In this document: in pieces, positions 17,031 to 26,422 of the stretch
How positions within the stretch are numbered: the stretch's first letter is position 1
Layout: the number at the start of each line of letters is the position of its first letter
Assembly (NCBI GenBank): GCA_016781085.1
Contig: JADDQZ010000036.1
Location: 26,902 to 90,901, forward strand
DNA length: 64,000 nucleotides
Direction: 5' to 3'
DNA from: Actinomycetota bacterium
GTDB taxonomy: Bacteria; Actinomycetota; Thermoleophilia; Solirubrobacterales; Solirubrobacteraceae
The notes under the pieces: generated by a model
Seen by the model: only the letters and a program-made list of their open reading frames with translations
The model's database searches: none
What the model was told of the DNA's origin: nothing
Position numbers and translations under genes: made by a program

Positions 17031-18662
17031 TCACTCTGCCGAAAGCAACCACCACCAGTTCTCCTGACCGCCGAAGGAGTACTCGACTTCAACGTGCTGC
17101 GGGCCGAGGGCCGCTACGCGTGCCTCGTCGAGCGGAGCGTCTTTGCCTTCGATGCAAGTCATCAGCTCAACATCTCCGCCAGCCAGTTCCTGCATGATCT
17201 TCGCGAGCGTGGCCGCCGGGTCACCCCAAGCTCGCAACTCCTCTTCGACGAAGCCGACCGCTTCACCGCGCTGAAAGCGACCGTCCGAGTCATCCTTTCC
17301 CGCGCCCGCCACGGCGGCGGTGCGCACGCGCTGAAGGACCCTGCTCATCTCGCCGGCATTCGTGTCGGCGGCGGCGCTCGGGTCGTGGGCCAAAGCGGCC
17401 GCCAATCCCGCTTGTGGCGATCGCGAAGCCACCACGCTGACGACCTTGTGGGAGAGCTCGGCCGCGCGCTCGGCGGCCATCAAGACGTTGCCGGAGTTCG
17501 GTAGGACGACGACTTCCTCGGCGGCCACGGCGTGAATGCCCGCCAGCACGTCGTAAGTCGACGGATTGAGCGTCGCGCCCCCAGGCAACGGCGTCACCCC
17601 GAGGGCGCGGAACAGATCCGCCATCCCCTCGCCGGAACAGATGGCCAGCACACCGCACTTCGCGGGCGAGGCTTCATGCCGCTCGGCTCGCTGCTCAGCT
17701 TGAGAGCGCATGTCGGCCACGTCGAGCCGCGACACCTTTCCGGCATCCGCGAACAGTCCTACGGCCGCGTCAGGATCGTCGGTGTGGACGTGCACCTTGA
17801 CAATCGAGCGATCGCCGACGACGAGGACCGAGTCGCCAACCTGCTCGAGTTTGAGCGCCCAAGCGACCTCGTTCAGCGCATTTCCGCTGACCACGAAGTT
17901 CGTGCAGTAGCGAAAGGTCCCCGACTCGTGACGTGGCCAACTGGCGGCGGGCGGCGCGTAGTGCTCGACTTCGGGCGGATCCTCGCCCCGCAACGCTGCG
18001 ACCACGCCGGAAAAGATGACGACCAGCCCGTAGCCGCCCGCGTCGACCACGCCGGAATCGCGCAGGACCGGCAGCAGGTTCTGGGTGCGGCGAACGGAGT
18101 CACGCCCCGTGGAAACCGCGGATTCCATCAGCGCAGCCAGCATTCTGTCCTGCTCGGCGTCCGTCGCTTCCCGGCGCAGTCGCGGTTCTGCCAGCTTCGA
18201 CGACTCCATCGCCACGCGATGGGCCATCTCGCGCATGACCGTGAGAATGGTCCCCTCCGCCGGTTCTCGCACGGAGGCATAGGCCCGGTCGGCCGCGCGG
18301 GCCATGGCGGCGCTCACCAGCACGGGATCGACGAGCTCGCCGGGTCGCGAGATGAGCTCCTCGGCTGCGCCGCGGATGAGTTGCGAGAGGATCACGCCGG
18401 AATTTCCGCGCGCACCAAGCAGCGCGGCGCGCGCGACCGAGTCGACCAGCGCTTCGCGCCCGATGTCGTCGATGCTGCCCCGTTCCGACAGCCGGTCGAG
18501 CTCGTCGAGCACCGCCCGCAGCGTCAGCGCCATGTTGTCGCCCGTGTCGCCATCCGGCACGGGAAACACGTTTAAGTCGTTGACTTCCTGGCGGCGTGCT
18601 TCAAGCGCGGCCAGCGCGGATCGCACTACGGCCCGGAAGCGCGCGATGCTGGGATCGGCCAA
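17031..18662 (-). CDS. DAK2-domain protein, fatty acid kinase FakA-like
   Basis: A 543-residue protein of the YloV/FakA family. The N-terminal DhaL-type kinase domain contains NVFPVPDGDTGDNM (Mg-ATP site, about 31-44), ALLGARGNSGVILSQ and DSGVVDAGGYGLVVI. The middle domain has HVHTDDPDAA, and a C-terminal domain carries NSGNVLMAAERAAE. FakA phosphorylates fatty acids bound to a FakB (DegV) partner; no degV gene is in this window. It lies 16 bases after rpmB, a typical neighbour, and leads into recG. Substrate is by family analogy. Confidence 0.88.
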   Translation of the reverse strand: MADPSIARFRAVVRSALAALEARRQEVNDLNVFPVPDGDTGDNMALTLRAVLDELDRLSERGSIDDIGREALVDSVARAALLGARGNSGVILSQLIRGAAEELISRPGELVDPVLVSAAMARAADRAYASVREPAEGTILTVMREMAHRVAMESSKLAEPRLRREATDAEQDRMLAALMESAVSTGRDSVRRTQNLLPVLRDSGVVDAGGYGLVVIFSGVVAALRGEDPPEVEHYAPPAASWPRHESGTFRYCTNFVVSGNALNEVAWALKLEQVGDSVLVVGDRSIVKVHVHTDDPDAAVGLFADAGKVSRLDVADMRSQAEQRAERHEASPAKCGVLAICSGEGMADLFRALGVTPLPGGATLNPSTYDVLAGIHAVAAEEVVVLPNSGNVLMAAERAAELSHKVVSVVASRSPQAGLAAALAHDPSAAADTNAGEMSRVLQRVRTAAVAGAGKDDSDGRFQRGEAVGFVEEELRAWGDPAATLAKIMQELAGGDVELMTCIEGKDAPLDEARVAALGPQHVEVEYSFGGQENWWWLLSAE

Positions 18663-18678
18663 GCCGCCAGCGCCGCGA

Positions 18679-18867
18679 CTAATACTTCGTGACCTTGCCG
18701 GCCTTCAGGCAGCGCGTGCAGACATACACGCGACGTGGAGCGCCACCGACGGCGATCCGGACCTTCTGGAGATTCGCGTCGAAGCGTCGCTTGGTGGCGA
18801 CCATGGAGTGGGAACGGCTCTGCCCGAAGGCAGGACGCTTGCCGCAGGAGTGACACAGACGCGCCAT
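18679..18867 (-). CDS. rpmB: 50S ribosomal protein L28
   Basis: From ATG 18867 the product is 62 residues: MARLCHSCGKRPAFGQSRSH, then MVATKRRFDANLQKV and VCTRCLKAGKVTKY. The CHSC and CTRC pairs show the zinc-binding form of L28. An upstream in-frame start (18939) would add 24 unrelated residues and is rejected. It is divergent from the Ser/Thr kinase gene and followed by the fakA-like gene at 16 bases. Confidence 0.96.
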   Translation of the reverse strand: MARLCHSCGKRPAFGQSRSHSMVATKRRFDANLQKVRIAVGGAPRRVYVCTRCLKAGKVTKY

Positions 18868-18913
18868 AGGACGGCGAAGAATAGCGGGTTCAAACCCCGG
18901 GTAGGGATCCGGA

Positions 18914-20512
18914 GTGCCTTCAGTCCCCGCGAGCAACATCCCGCTACCTGCCCGCTATGAAAACGTAAGGCACGTCGCCAACGGCGGCATGGCGAGTGTC
19001 TGGGCCGCTACCGATTCGGTCCTCGGCCGCGAAGTCGCGATCAAGATCCTCGCCGAGCACCTCACCCAGGACAACACCGCGCGTGTGCGGTTCCAGCGCG
19101 AGGCGCGCGCCGCCGCGGGCCTGTCCGGTCATCCGTACGTGGTGACGATCTTCGACGTCGGCGAGTACGAGGGCCGTTCTTTCATCGTGATGGAGTTGAT
19201 GAGCTCGTCGATCGCCGACGTGCTGCGCAGCGGCACGAGGGTCGAGCCCGGCGAAACGCTGCGCTGGCTGGGCGAGGCCGGGTCGGCACTCGACGCTGCG
19301 CACGAGGCGGGCATCGTTCACCGCGACGTCAAGCCGGCGAACATGCTGCTCGACCGGCATCGCCGACTTGCGCTCGCGGATTTCGGCATCGCGCGACTGG
19401 CTTACGAGTCGCAGGTGACGGAAACCGGCGTGGTGCTCGGCACGGCGTCCTACATCTCTCCCGAGCAGGCGCTCGGCGAGCCGGCATCGGCCTCGTCTGA
19501 CCTCTACGCCCTTGCGACGGTGGCTTTTGAGCTGTTGACCGGCGGACGGCCCTTTCCCGCAGAGCATTTCGCCGCCCAAGCGCGGGCCCACATCGAAGAC
19601 CCTGTTCCGAGAGCTTCCGAGCGCCGCCCTGAACTCCCAGCGGAAGTCGATGCCGTCCTTGAGCGCGGTATGGCCAAGGATCCGGCACAGCGCTGGCCGA
19701 CGGCCGCGGCCTTCGTCGGCGCTCTGGAGCCGGCGCTCACAGCGGGTCCCGCTGCCGTGTCCGAGCCGACTCGCGTGATGGCGGCCACGGAAATCGCTGC
19801 GGCACGTCGCAAGCGCTCTGCGCAACCGCTCCCCGCGGTGGCTGGAGCACCGCTCGAGCGCACAACTGACGACAACGTGGCGACCGGTCGTTCGCGCGGG
19901 AGGTCCGCAACCGCAGCACTGGTCGCGCTTGCGCTGGTCGCCTTGGCGGCAATAGGAGCCGCCATCGCGATGTCGAACGGCGGCAACGACGATCGAGCGG
20001 CGACGACGACGCCCGAGCCGACTGCGCAGCCAGCCAAGAAGACGCCGAAGCCTAAGCGCAAGCCCAAGAAAACGCAGACGCCGGTTCCGGCGGCCACCGC
20101 TGCGCCGGAACCGTCGCCGGCGCCTACCCCTGTCCCGACGCAAGTCCCAACTCAAGCGCCGACGCCCGCCACACCGACCCCGACGCCAGCCACGCCCACG
20201 CCCGCGCCGGCGACTGGTGCAGTCGACCTCACGACGGCCCGTCGCAATAACGACCAGGGCTATGCCTTGCTTCAGCAGGGCAGTCCCGAGGAGGCCGTCG
20301 CGCCACTGCAAGCCGCGCATCAAGCTTGCGGGAGCTCGAATCAGCTCGACCCGTGTGGCTTCGCGGTCTTTAACTACGGCGTCGCGCTACGCCGCTCCGG
20401 CCGGCCGGCCGAGGCCATACCCCTCCTCGAAGACCGCTTGGCCCGCTTCAGTTTCAAGCGCGACGTCGTGCGGCAGGAGTTGGAGCTCGCCAGGCGCGAA
20501 GCTGGACAGTAG
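18914..20512 (+). CDS. Membrane Ser/Thr protein kinase with TPR-like extracellular domain
   Basis: A 532-residue PknB-type kinase. The kinase domain (about 15-275) has Lys44 in VAIKIL, HRDVKPANMLL (Asp138), ADFGIARL (Asp156), GTASYISPEQ and SDLYALATVAFELLTGG. The glycine loop is degenerate (VANGGMASV). A membrane segment follows at about 331-353, then a Pro/Thr-rich linker with repeated TPTPA-type units, and a C-terminal helical region (about 438-532) resembling a TPR pair (NNDQGYALLQQGSPEEAV). It replaces the PASTA domains of classical PknB, so the sensed signal probably differs. GTG start; divergent from rpmB. Confidence 0.92.
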   Translation: MPSVPASNIPLPARYENVRHVANGGMASVWAATDSVLGREVAIKILAEHLTQDNTARVRFQREARAAAGLSGHPYVVTIFDVGEYEGRSFIVMELMSSSIADVLRSGTRVEPGETLRWLGEAGSALDAAHEAGIVHRDVKPANMLLDRHRRLALADFGIARLAYESQVTETGVVLGTASYISPEQALGEPASASSDLYALATVAFELLTGGRPFPAEHFAAQARAHIEDPVPRASERRPELPAEVDAVLERGMAKDPAQRWPTAAAFVGALEPALTAGPAAVSEPTRVMAATEIAAARRKRSAQPLPAVAGAPLERTTDDNVATGRSRGRSATAALVALALVALAAIGAAIAMSNGGNDDRAATTTPEPTAQPAKKTPKPKRKPKKTQTPVPAATAAPEPSPAPTPVPTQVPTQAPTPATPTPTPATPTPAPATGAVDLTTARRNNDQGYALLQQGSPEEAVAPLQAAHQACGSSNQLDPCGFAVFNYGVALRRSGRPAEAIPLLEDRLARFSFKRDVVRQELELARREAGQ

Positions 20513-20654
20513 ACCTACGCGCGACCGGTGGCCGTGAGGTCACAAGCCGAGGGACTCCGGCTGGAGCACCGCGCGCTCGAGGAATTGCACGAACCGAGGA
20601 CGCCGCCCAACGGCCTTTGGCGGGCGACTCGCGGTAGCGGCGAGTGCACCCGCG

Positions 20655-21080
20655 TCAGGCGGCGAGCCGCTGCTTGATGGCAGCGAGCGCAAGTACCGCT
20701 TCGGCCGCGTGGCGGCCCTGGTCTCGCTTGCCGCCACCGGTGCGCGCGAGCGCTTGCTCGAGGTTCTCGACGGTGAGGACGCCGAACGCGCACGGAACCT
20801 GCGTGCGCAGCTGCACGTCTTGAATCCCGCGGGCGGCCTCGGCGCAGACGTAGTCGTAGTGACTCGTTTCGCCACGGATCACCGCTCCTAGGCAGGCGAC
20901 TCCCTCGTAGCGCCCGCTTTCCGCCAGATAGAGCGCCGTCAGCGGCAGTTCGTAGGCGCCGGGAACCTCGAAGACGTCCGCCGGCCCGACCCCGGCTGCG
21001 GCGAAAGTCTCCTGGGCGCCGCGCACCAGACGATCGGCGAGCTCCTCATAAAACCGTCCCACGGCGATCGCATAGCTCAC
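20655..21080 (-). CDS. ribH: 6,7-dimethyl-8-ribityllumazine synthase
   Basis: A 141-residue lumazine synthase, the penultimate enzyme of riboflavin synthesis. Family parts include VGRFYEELADRLVRGA, VFEVPGAYELPL, CLGAVIRGETSHYDYVC and FGVLTVENLEQA. His in SHYDY matches the catalytic position. It overlaps the ribBA stop by four bases and ends the rib operon. About 140 bases to the convergent kinase gene hold no gene I can see. Confidence 0.95.
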   Translation of the reverse strand: MSYAIAVGRFYEELADRLVRGAQETFAAAGVGPADVFEVPGAYELPLTALYLAESGRYEGVACLGAVIRGETSHYDYVCAEAARGIQDVQLRTQVPCAFGVLTVENLEQALARTGGGKRDQGRHAAEAVLALAAIKQRLAA

Positions 21081-22447
21081 CGGCTGCGCGCCTTGTCGCC
21101 GGAGCGACGTTCGTCGCTGGAAACACCGGTGTCGCTGGATTGGCCCTTGTCGCTGAAAGGCCAGTCCGTGGCCTTGCGCTCCTCGCTGCGGTGACGCTCG
21201 TCATGGACTAGCTGCTCGTCCAACGCCAATCCCTGGTGATGCAGCGTATGGCCCATCCGCTCCTGCTTGGCGCGAAGATACGCCTCGTTGTGCGGGTTGG
21301 GCGCGTGGACGATCGGCACCTGCTCGGAGACGGACAACCCGTAGCCCTCAAGCCCGCGGATCTTCTTCGGATTGTTGGTCAGGATGCGGATCGACGACAA
21401 CCCTAGATCGACGAGGATCTGCGCCCCGATGCCGTAGTCGCGCAGATCTACGGGCAAGCCAAGCTCCAGATTCGCGTCGACGGTGTCCATGCCGCCGTCT
21501 TGGAGGTTGTAGGCCTTGAGCTTGTTGAGCAGTCCGATGCCGCGCCCCTCCTGGGCGAGGTAGAGCAAGACGCCCTCGCCCTCTTCCTCAATCATCGCCA
21601 GTGCCGACTCCATTTGCTCGCCGCAGTCGCAACGCAAGGAGTGAAAGACATCGCCGGTGAGGCACTCGGAGTGCACGCGTACGAGGACATCGCGTTTGCC
21701 GGCGACATCGCCCTTGACCATCGCTACGTGGTGCTTGTCGTCCACCAGCGAGCGGTAGCCGACCACCGTGAAAGTGCCGAAGCCGGTCGGCAGCCGCGTG
21801 GAGACGACGCGTTCGACCAGTCGGTCGTGACGGCGACGATAGGCGATCAGATCGGCGACCGTGACCATCTTGAGTTCGTGCCGCGCGCAGTACGGCTCGA
21901 GATCGTCGATCCGGGCCATCGTGCCGTCGTCGTTCATGATCTCGCAGATCACGCCCGACGGGTTCAGTCCAGCCAGCCGGGCCAAGTCGACCGCGGCTTC
22001 GGTTTGGCCTGTCCGTTCGAGCACGCCGCCGCTTTTGGCCTTCAGTGGAAAGACGTGGCCGGGCTGCACCAGATCGCGCGGCGCGGACTTCGGGTCGATC
22101 GCGACTTGGATCGTCCTCGCCCGATCGGCCGCCGAGATACCCGTCGTAACGCCTTCGCGAGCTTCGACCGACACCGTGAAAGCGGTTTCGAACGGCGATT
22201 CGTTCTTGGCCGCCATCAAGTCGAGACCCAGCTCGTCGCAGCGCTCCGTGGTCAAGGCTAGGCAGATCAATCCGCGGCCCTCGCGCGCCATGAAGTTGAT
22301 CGCCTCGGGAGTGGCGAACTGCGCGGCCATCGTGAGATCGCCTTCGTTCTCGCGGTCCTCGTCGTCACAAACCACGACCATCCGCCCGGCGCGGATCTCT
22401 TCGATCGCTTCCTCGATCGACGCGAACACGCGCTGATCGGAGCTCAT
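21077..22447 (-). CDS. ribBA: Bifunctional DHBP synthase / GTP cyclohydrolase II
   Basis: A 456-residue fusion. Residues 1-205 are DHBP synthase ([38 protein letters not shown]), and about 206-400 are GTP cyclohydrolase II with zinc Cys residues in [20 protein letters not shown] and [11 protein letters not shown]. Both provide riboflavin precursors. The last 55 or so residues (from [10 protein letters not shown]) form a charged hydrophilic tail of Ser, Asp and Arg that is not part of either enzyme. Overlaps of four bases join it to ribE and ribH. Confidence 0.95.
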   Translation of the reverse strand: MSSDQRVFASIEEAIEEIRAGRMVVVCDDEDRENEGDLTMAAQFATPEAINFMAREGRGLICLALTTERCDELGLDLMAAKNESPFETAFTVSVEAREGVTTGISAADRARTIQVAIDPKSAPRDLVQPGHVFPLKAKSGGVLERTGQTEAAVDLARLAGLNPSGVICEIMNDDGTMARIDDLEPYCARHELKMVTVADLIAYRRRHDRLVERVVSTRLPTGFGTFTVVGYRSLVDDKHHVAMVKGDVAGKRDVLVRVHSECLTGDVFHSLRCDCGEQMESALAMIEEEGEGVLLYLAQEGRGIGLLNKLKAYNLQDGGMDTVDANLELGLPVDLRDYGIGAQILVDLGLSSIRILTNNPKKIRGLEGYGLSVSEQVPIVHAPNPHNEAYLRAKQERMGHTLHHQGLALDEQLVHDERHRSEERKATDWPFSDKGQSSDTGVSSDERRSGDKARSR

Positions 22448-23034
22448 CGCGTGGCCATCAGCTTTTCCACGTATTTCGCCAGCACATCCACCTCCAGGTT
22501 GACCAGGGTGCCCGGCGCCGCTTGGCCGAGGTTCGTGCGCTCCAGCGTCTCGGGAATCAGCGAGACGTCGAAGCCCGAATCCTGAACCGACGCGACGGTC
22601 AGCGACACTCCGTCGACCGCAATCGAGCCCTTCTCAACCACGTAGCGTAGGAGCGCAGGATCGACGGGCTCGATAGTCAGCACGCGCGCAAAGCCTTCTT
22701 GGCGCGCATCGCGCACATGCGCGGTGCCGTCAACGTGTCCCTGCATGAGGTGGCCGCCGAGGCGATCCTGCGCGCGCAAAGCGAGCTCGAGATTCACGCG
22801 GGAGTCCGGCGCGACGCTTTGTAGCGAAGACCGCCGCAGCGTCTCATGCATGACCTCGGCGCGAAAGGAACCAGCTTGCACTTCGGTAGCCGTAAGGCAG
22901 ACCCCGTTGACGGCGACGGAATCGCCGCTTCGGAGCTCCGCGGCGCACTCGGCCCTCACCGTCACGCGAACACCCTCGGCGCTCCCGTCTACGGCTTGAA
23001 CCATGCCCAACTCCTGTACGAGACCCGTGAACAC
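22444..23034 (-). CDS. ribE: Riboflavin synthase alpha chain
   Basis: A 196-residue riboflavin synthase with the expected internal duplication of two barrel domains. It begins MFTGLVQELGMVQAV and includes GDSVAVNGVCLTATEV in the first half and GSIAVDGVSLTVASV in the second. It dismutates lumazine to riboflavin. It starts 38 bases after ribD and overlaps ribBA by four bases. Confidence 0.95.
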   Translation of the reverse strand: MFTGLVQELGMVQAVDGSAEGVRVTVRAECAAELRSGDSVAVNGVCLTATEVQAGSFRAEVMHETLRRSSLQSVAPDSRVNLELALRAQDRLGGHLMQGHVDGTAHVRDARQEGFARVLTIEPVDPALLRYVVEKGSIAVDGVSLTVASVQDSGFDVSLIPETLERTNLGQAAPGTLVNLEVDVLAKYVEKLMATR

Positions 23035-23072
23035 TTCAGCGAGGCGTGTCTCGGCGGTGCAATTTCATTTCT

Positions 23073-24194
23073 TCACCACTCTTGCAGGCGGGCGATGAGC
23101 AGAACGTCTCCGGCGACTTGGGTGCACTCGAGAGACAGGGCTCGCATGGCCTGCGCGATCTGCTCGGCGCCCGTGCCTTCGAGCGGGTCACGAGCGGCGG
23201 CGCTACCGACGACCAGAGGCGCCATGAACAACCGCATCTCGTCGATTTCGCCGGCATCGAGGAAAGCCCCCGCCAGGCGCGGGCCCCCTTCGAGCAGTAT
23301 CGAGGTGATGTCCGCGCCACCAAGCTGATCGAGCGCCGACTTCACGCGCGCCGGCTCGTTGCCCCCAGTAGCGACGATGATCTCGGCGCCCGCCGCTTCG
23401 AGCGCGTCAGTGGCCGTCCGCGGCGCGGCGCGCGAGACGACGACGGTGAGCGGGAAATCACGAGAGGTCTTCACCAGCGCAGAAGAAAGCGGCAGCCGAC
23501 CTTCCGCATCGAAGACCACGCGCCGCGGCTGACGCGGTGCACCCTCGTAGCGAGCCGTCAGCATGGGGTCGTCGGCGAGCGCCGTCCCGATACCCACGAC
23601 TACCGCGTCGCAATGCCCGCGCCACCGATGAACCAGCGTCCTTGAGTCCTCGCCCGATATCCACTTGGAATCACCGCTGCGAGTCGCAACCTTTCCGTCC
23701 ATCGACATCGCGGCTTTGAACATCACCCACGGCCGGCCTGTGCGGGCGTGCTTTCGGAACGGCTGGTTGATGCGCCTGGCGCGGGCAGCGAACTCACCGT
23801 CGGCCACCGTGACCTCGACGCCCTCATCCCGCAGTATCCCGAGCCCACGGCCCGATGCCTTTCCGGTCGGGTCATCCGAAGCAACGACGACGCGAGCGAT
23901 GCCGGCCTCCAGGATCGCATCCGTGCAAGGGGGAGTCCTGCCCTCGTGGCAACAAGGCTCCAGCGACACGTAGATCGTCGCATTGCGGGTGTCGGCGTTC
24001 CCGCACGCGGCGAGAGCTTCCCGCTCGGCGTGCAGACCACCGAGCCGCTCGTGCCAGCCCTCGCCAAGCACTTGTCCGTCCTTCACCACGACGGCGCCGA
24101 CCACCGGGTTAGGGCTGGTGTGGCCGCGTCCACGCTCGGCGAGCTCTATCGCTCGTGCGAGGTGGACTTGGTCGGTCTGCAGGAGAACTCCCAA
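23073..24194 (-). CDS. ribD: Bifunctional pyrimidine deaminase/reductase RibD
   Basis: RibD carries an N-terminal zinc deaminase (TSPNPVVGAVVV, GGLHAEREAL, LEPCCHEGRTPPC) and a C-terminal reductase (KAAMSMDGKVAT, ILLEGGPRLAGAF). It performs steps two and three of riboflavin synthesis. The start is uncertain: TTG 24194 lacks a Shine-Dalgarno, whereas CTG 24182 has GGGAG five bases upstream and gives a normal N-terminus (M-QTDQVHLARAIELAERG). A GTG at 24320 would add unrelated sequence. ribE follows 38 bases later. No FMN riboswitch is visible upstream. Confidence 0.93.
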   Translation of the reverse strand: MGVLLQTDQVHLARAIELAERGRGHTSPNPVVGAVVVKDGQVLGEGWHERLGGLHAEREALAACGNADTRNATIYVSLEPCCHEGRTPPCTDAILEAGIARVVVASDDPTGKASGRGLGILRDEGVEVTVADGEFAARARRINQPFRKHARTGRPWVMFKAAMSMDGKVATRSGDSKWISGEDSRTLVHRWRGHCDAVVVGIGTALADDPMLTARYEGAPRQPRRVVFDAEGRLPLSSALVKTSRDFPLTVVVSRAAPRTATDALEAAGAEIIVATGGNEPARVKSALDQLGGADITSILLEGGPRLAGAFLDAGEIDEMRLFMAPLVVGSAAARDPLEGTGAEQIAQAMRALSLECTQVAGDVLLIARLQEW

Positions 24195-24256
24195 GGGATC
24201 ATCAGAATACGAGAGCGCGACGGTTAGTTGACCGGGAAAGCATTGACACGCCGCGG

Positions 24257-24496
24257 TTAGGACTTCGGCGCTCGTTGCGACGCCCCCCGAGGTGCCACGG
24301 CGCGCGACCTCCGTGACCACCTGGTAGGTCCCTGCTTCGGCCGCGCCTCCGAGGATGCCCGATATGGGCGCTCACGGCCAGATCTTGTGTTCGCGCCTGC
24401 TTCGCGGATGTAGAGCGCGGTCAAGATGACGACTCCGACGGCTGAAAGCGCCAGCCAACCGGTCACTGCGACGAGGACAAGCGAGCCGAGGTCCAT
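24257..24496 (-). CDS. Small single-pass membrane protein, unknown
   Basis: From ATG 24496 the product has 79 residues: MDLGSLVLVAVTGWLALSA begins a single membrane helix (about 4-28), followed by a basic, hydrophilic tail rich in Arg, Ser and Pro. It lies 62 bases upstream of ribD on the same strand. No family is recognised and no Shine-Dalgarno is clear, so it may be a chance ORF. The 188 bases between it and the divergent glycosyltransferase gene are comparatively AT-rich and probably hold both promoters. Confidence 0.4.
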   Translation of the reverse strand: MDLGSLVLVAVTGWLALSAVGVVILTALYIREAGANTRSGRERPYRASSEARPKQGPTRWSRRSRAVAPRGASQRAPKS

Positions 24497-24684
24497 AATG
24501 ATCAAACGCGGCAGCCGCGCTTGAAATTGCAAGTGCACATGGTTTTTTCTGTAGACCCAGCGAAGGCAGATCGACCCCGTGAGGATCAGATTTCGACAAC
24601 GGATCTGCGCGGGGATCTGGATCGATTTTCGGCCTCTGGCCAGGTACACACCCGCTGGCGCGCACGGTACTGTCGCTGGTGGCG

Positions 24685-25740
24685 ATGAAGCTGATAATCC
24701 AGATTCCGTGCCTCGACGAGGAACAGACGCTGCCGGTCACGCTGCGCGACCTCCCGCGAGAAGTTCCCGGCTTTGACGAGGTCGAGTGGCTTGTCGTAGA
24801 CGACGGCTCCACCGATCGCACCGTTGAAGTCGCGCGCGCGCACGGGGTCGAGCACATCGTCCGCCTGACCAACAACAAAGGGTTGGCGAGCGCCTTTCAA
24901 GCAGGCTTGGACGCGGCCTTGAAGCTCGGTGCCGACGTGATCGTTAACACCGACGCCGACAACCAGTACGACGCGCGCGACATACCCAAGCTCCTGGCGC
25001 CAATCCTCGCCGGCGACGCCGACATGGTTGTCGGTGACCGCCAGGTGATGACCATCGAGCACTTCTCGCCGTTGAAGAAGACGCTGCAGCGGACGGGGTC
25101 CTGGGTTGTCCGTCAGGCGTCGTCGACTTCGGTGCCCGACACGACTTCGGGTTTTCGGGCTTACAACCGAGAAGCGGCGATGGCCCTGCAGGTCGTTTCA
25201 AAGTTCACTTACACGCTTGAAACGATCATCCAGGCCGGCAAGCTGTTGGTCGCCGTCGACCACGTCCCGGTCAGGACGAACGACAAGCTGCGCGAGTCGC
25301 GGCTGTTCCCGTCAATGTGGTCCTACGTCCGGCGCAACGGACTGTCGATCTTCCGCATCTACGCGATGTACGAGCCGCTGCGCGTGTTCATGTCGACCGC
25401 TGCGCTGGTCGGGCTGCTCGCTCTCGGGGTGTGGGCACGTTTTCTCTACTTCTTCGTGCAAGGCGACGGCAGCGGTCACGTCCAATCGCTGATCCTCGGT
25501 GCCATGCTGTTCAACGCGGCGATGTTGCTCGCCGCCTTGGGCGTGATCGGAGACCTGCTGTCGGCCCAGCGCACCATGTTGCAGCGCACATTCGAGCGTG
25601 TCCGGCGCGTGGAGCTCGAGCTCGGAGTGCCGCCATCGCATTACGAGCCTGGCGAGCTGTCGAGCGAACGTGCGCCGACCACCGGAGCGCGCGCCGGCGG
25701 ACGCGGCCGTACCGAGGAACACGAACCGATTCAGCTTTGA
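24685..25740 (+). CDS. Family 2 glycosyltransferase with two C-terminal membrane segments
   Basis: A 351-residue GT-A enzyme. IQIPCLDEEQTLP and VVDDGSTDRT bind the nucleotide sugar, and NTDADNQYDARD carries the metal-binding acidic motif. DTTSGFRAYNREAAM and RESRLFPSMWSYV complete the catalytic part, similar to polyprenyl-phosphate mannosyl- or glucosyltransferases. Two hydrophobic segments near 235-300 anchor it. The ATG at 24685 is preferred over GTG 24679, two codons earlier. A methyltransferase and a flippase follow, suggesting glycan or glycolipid assembly. Confidence 0.88.
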   Translation: MKLIIQIPCLDEEQTLPVTLRDLPREVPGFDEVEWLVVDDGSTDRTVEVARAHGVEHIVRLTNNKGLASAFQAGLDAALKLGADVIVNTDADNQYDARDIPKLLAPILAGDADMVVGDRQVMTIEHFSPLKKTLQRTGSWVVRQASSTSVPDTTSGFRAYNREAAMALQVVSKFTYTLETIIQAGKLLVAVDHVPVRTNDKLRESRLFPSMWSYVRRNGLSIFRIYAMYEPLRVFMSTAALVGLLALGVWARFLYFFVQGDGSGHVQSLILGAMLFNAAMLLAALGVIGDLLSAQRTMLQRTFERVRRVELELGVPPSHYEPGELSSERAPTTGARAGGRGRTEEHEPIQL

Positions 25741-25795
25741 GGGTCCCGCTGTCGCGCTTCTTGCGCCAGTTGCAGTGGGCTGAACAGGAGACTCC

Positions 25796-26422
25796 TTGAC
25801 AACCATCACGCGCGACGCCGAAGGCACGGTCACCGGTAACACGTACGACAAGTACGGATCCACTAACCCGGCCGTCCGGCTGATGATGGAGAACTTCGAG
25901 CGCACGCTCGACGAGCTCTGGGGCAAGGCGTGTCCTTCGTCGATCCTCGACGTTGGCTGCGGTGAGGGTGTGCTCACGCACAAGTGGGCTCAGCGGCTGG
26001 GCGACCGACGGGTCGTCGGGATCGACCTCGAGGACCCGGCGATCCAGCACGAGTGGGTCAAGCGCCAAGCGCGCAATCTCGAGTACCGGATCATGAAGGC
26101 GGAAAGCCTTCCCTTCGCTGAGGGCGAGTTCGGGATGGCGAGCGCCATCGAAGTGCTCGAACACCTGCCAAACCCCGCCCAAACGCTTTCGGAGATGGCA
26201 CGGGTCGCCCGCGGAGGCCATCTGCTCGTGTCCGTACCGCGAGAGCCGCTGTGGCGGGGGCTCAACATGGTGCGCGGGGCTTACGTGAAGGAGCTCGGCA
26301 ACACGCCGGGTCACCTCAATCACTGGTCCAGGCGCGGCTTCGTGAACCTCTTGTCCGGCTACGGCGAAGTTGTGGCGACGCGGTCGCCGTTCCCCTGGAC
26401 GATGCTGCTCGTTCGCGTTTGA
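25796..26422 (+). CDS. Class I SAM-dependent methyltransferase
   Basis: A 208-residue Methyltransf_11-type enzyme. SAM motif I is LDVGCGEGVLTHKWA, the acidic strand end is VVGIDLEDPA, and motif III is SAIEVLEHLPNPAQTLSEM. TTG 25796 has AGGAG five bases upstream. It lies between the glycosyltransferase (55 bases) and the flippase (overlap TTGA), so a sugar or lipid substrate is plausible. Substrate not determinable from sequence. Confidence 0.85.
   Translation: MTTITRDAEGTVTGNTYDKYGSTNPAVRLMMENFERTLDELWGKACPSSILDVGCGEGVLTHKWAQRLGDRRVVGIDLEDPAIQHEWVKRQARNLEYRIMKAESLPFAEGEFGMASAIEVLEHLPNPAQTLSEMARVARGGHLLVSVPREPLWRGLNMVRGAYVKELGNTPGHLNHWSRRGFVNLLSGYGEVVATRSPFPWTMLLVRV

Noticed and set aside
18944-20323. 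459-residue minus-strand ORF opposite the Ser/Thr kinase
   Set aside because: Arg/Gly-rich antisense frame without any motif; the plus strand has a complete kinase.
20515-20654. Short ORFs between the kinase gene and ribH
   Set aside because: None has a family match, good start or plausible composition; treated as plain intergenic DNA.
24580-24640. Repeated GGATC(T/A)G motifs before the glycosyltransferase
   Set aside because: Three to four copies with irregular spacing; too short and too GC-typical to call a repeat array.
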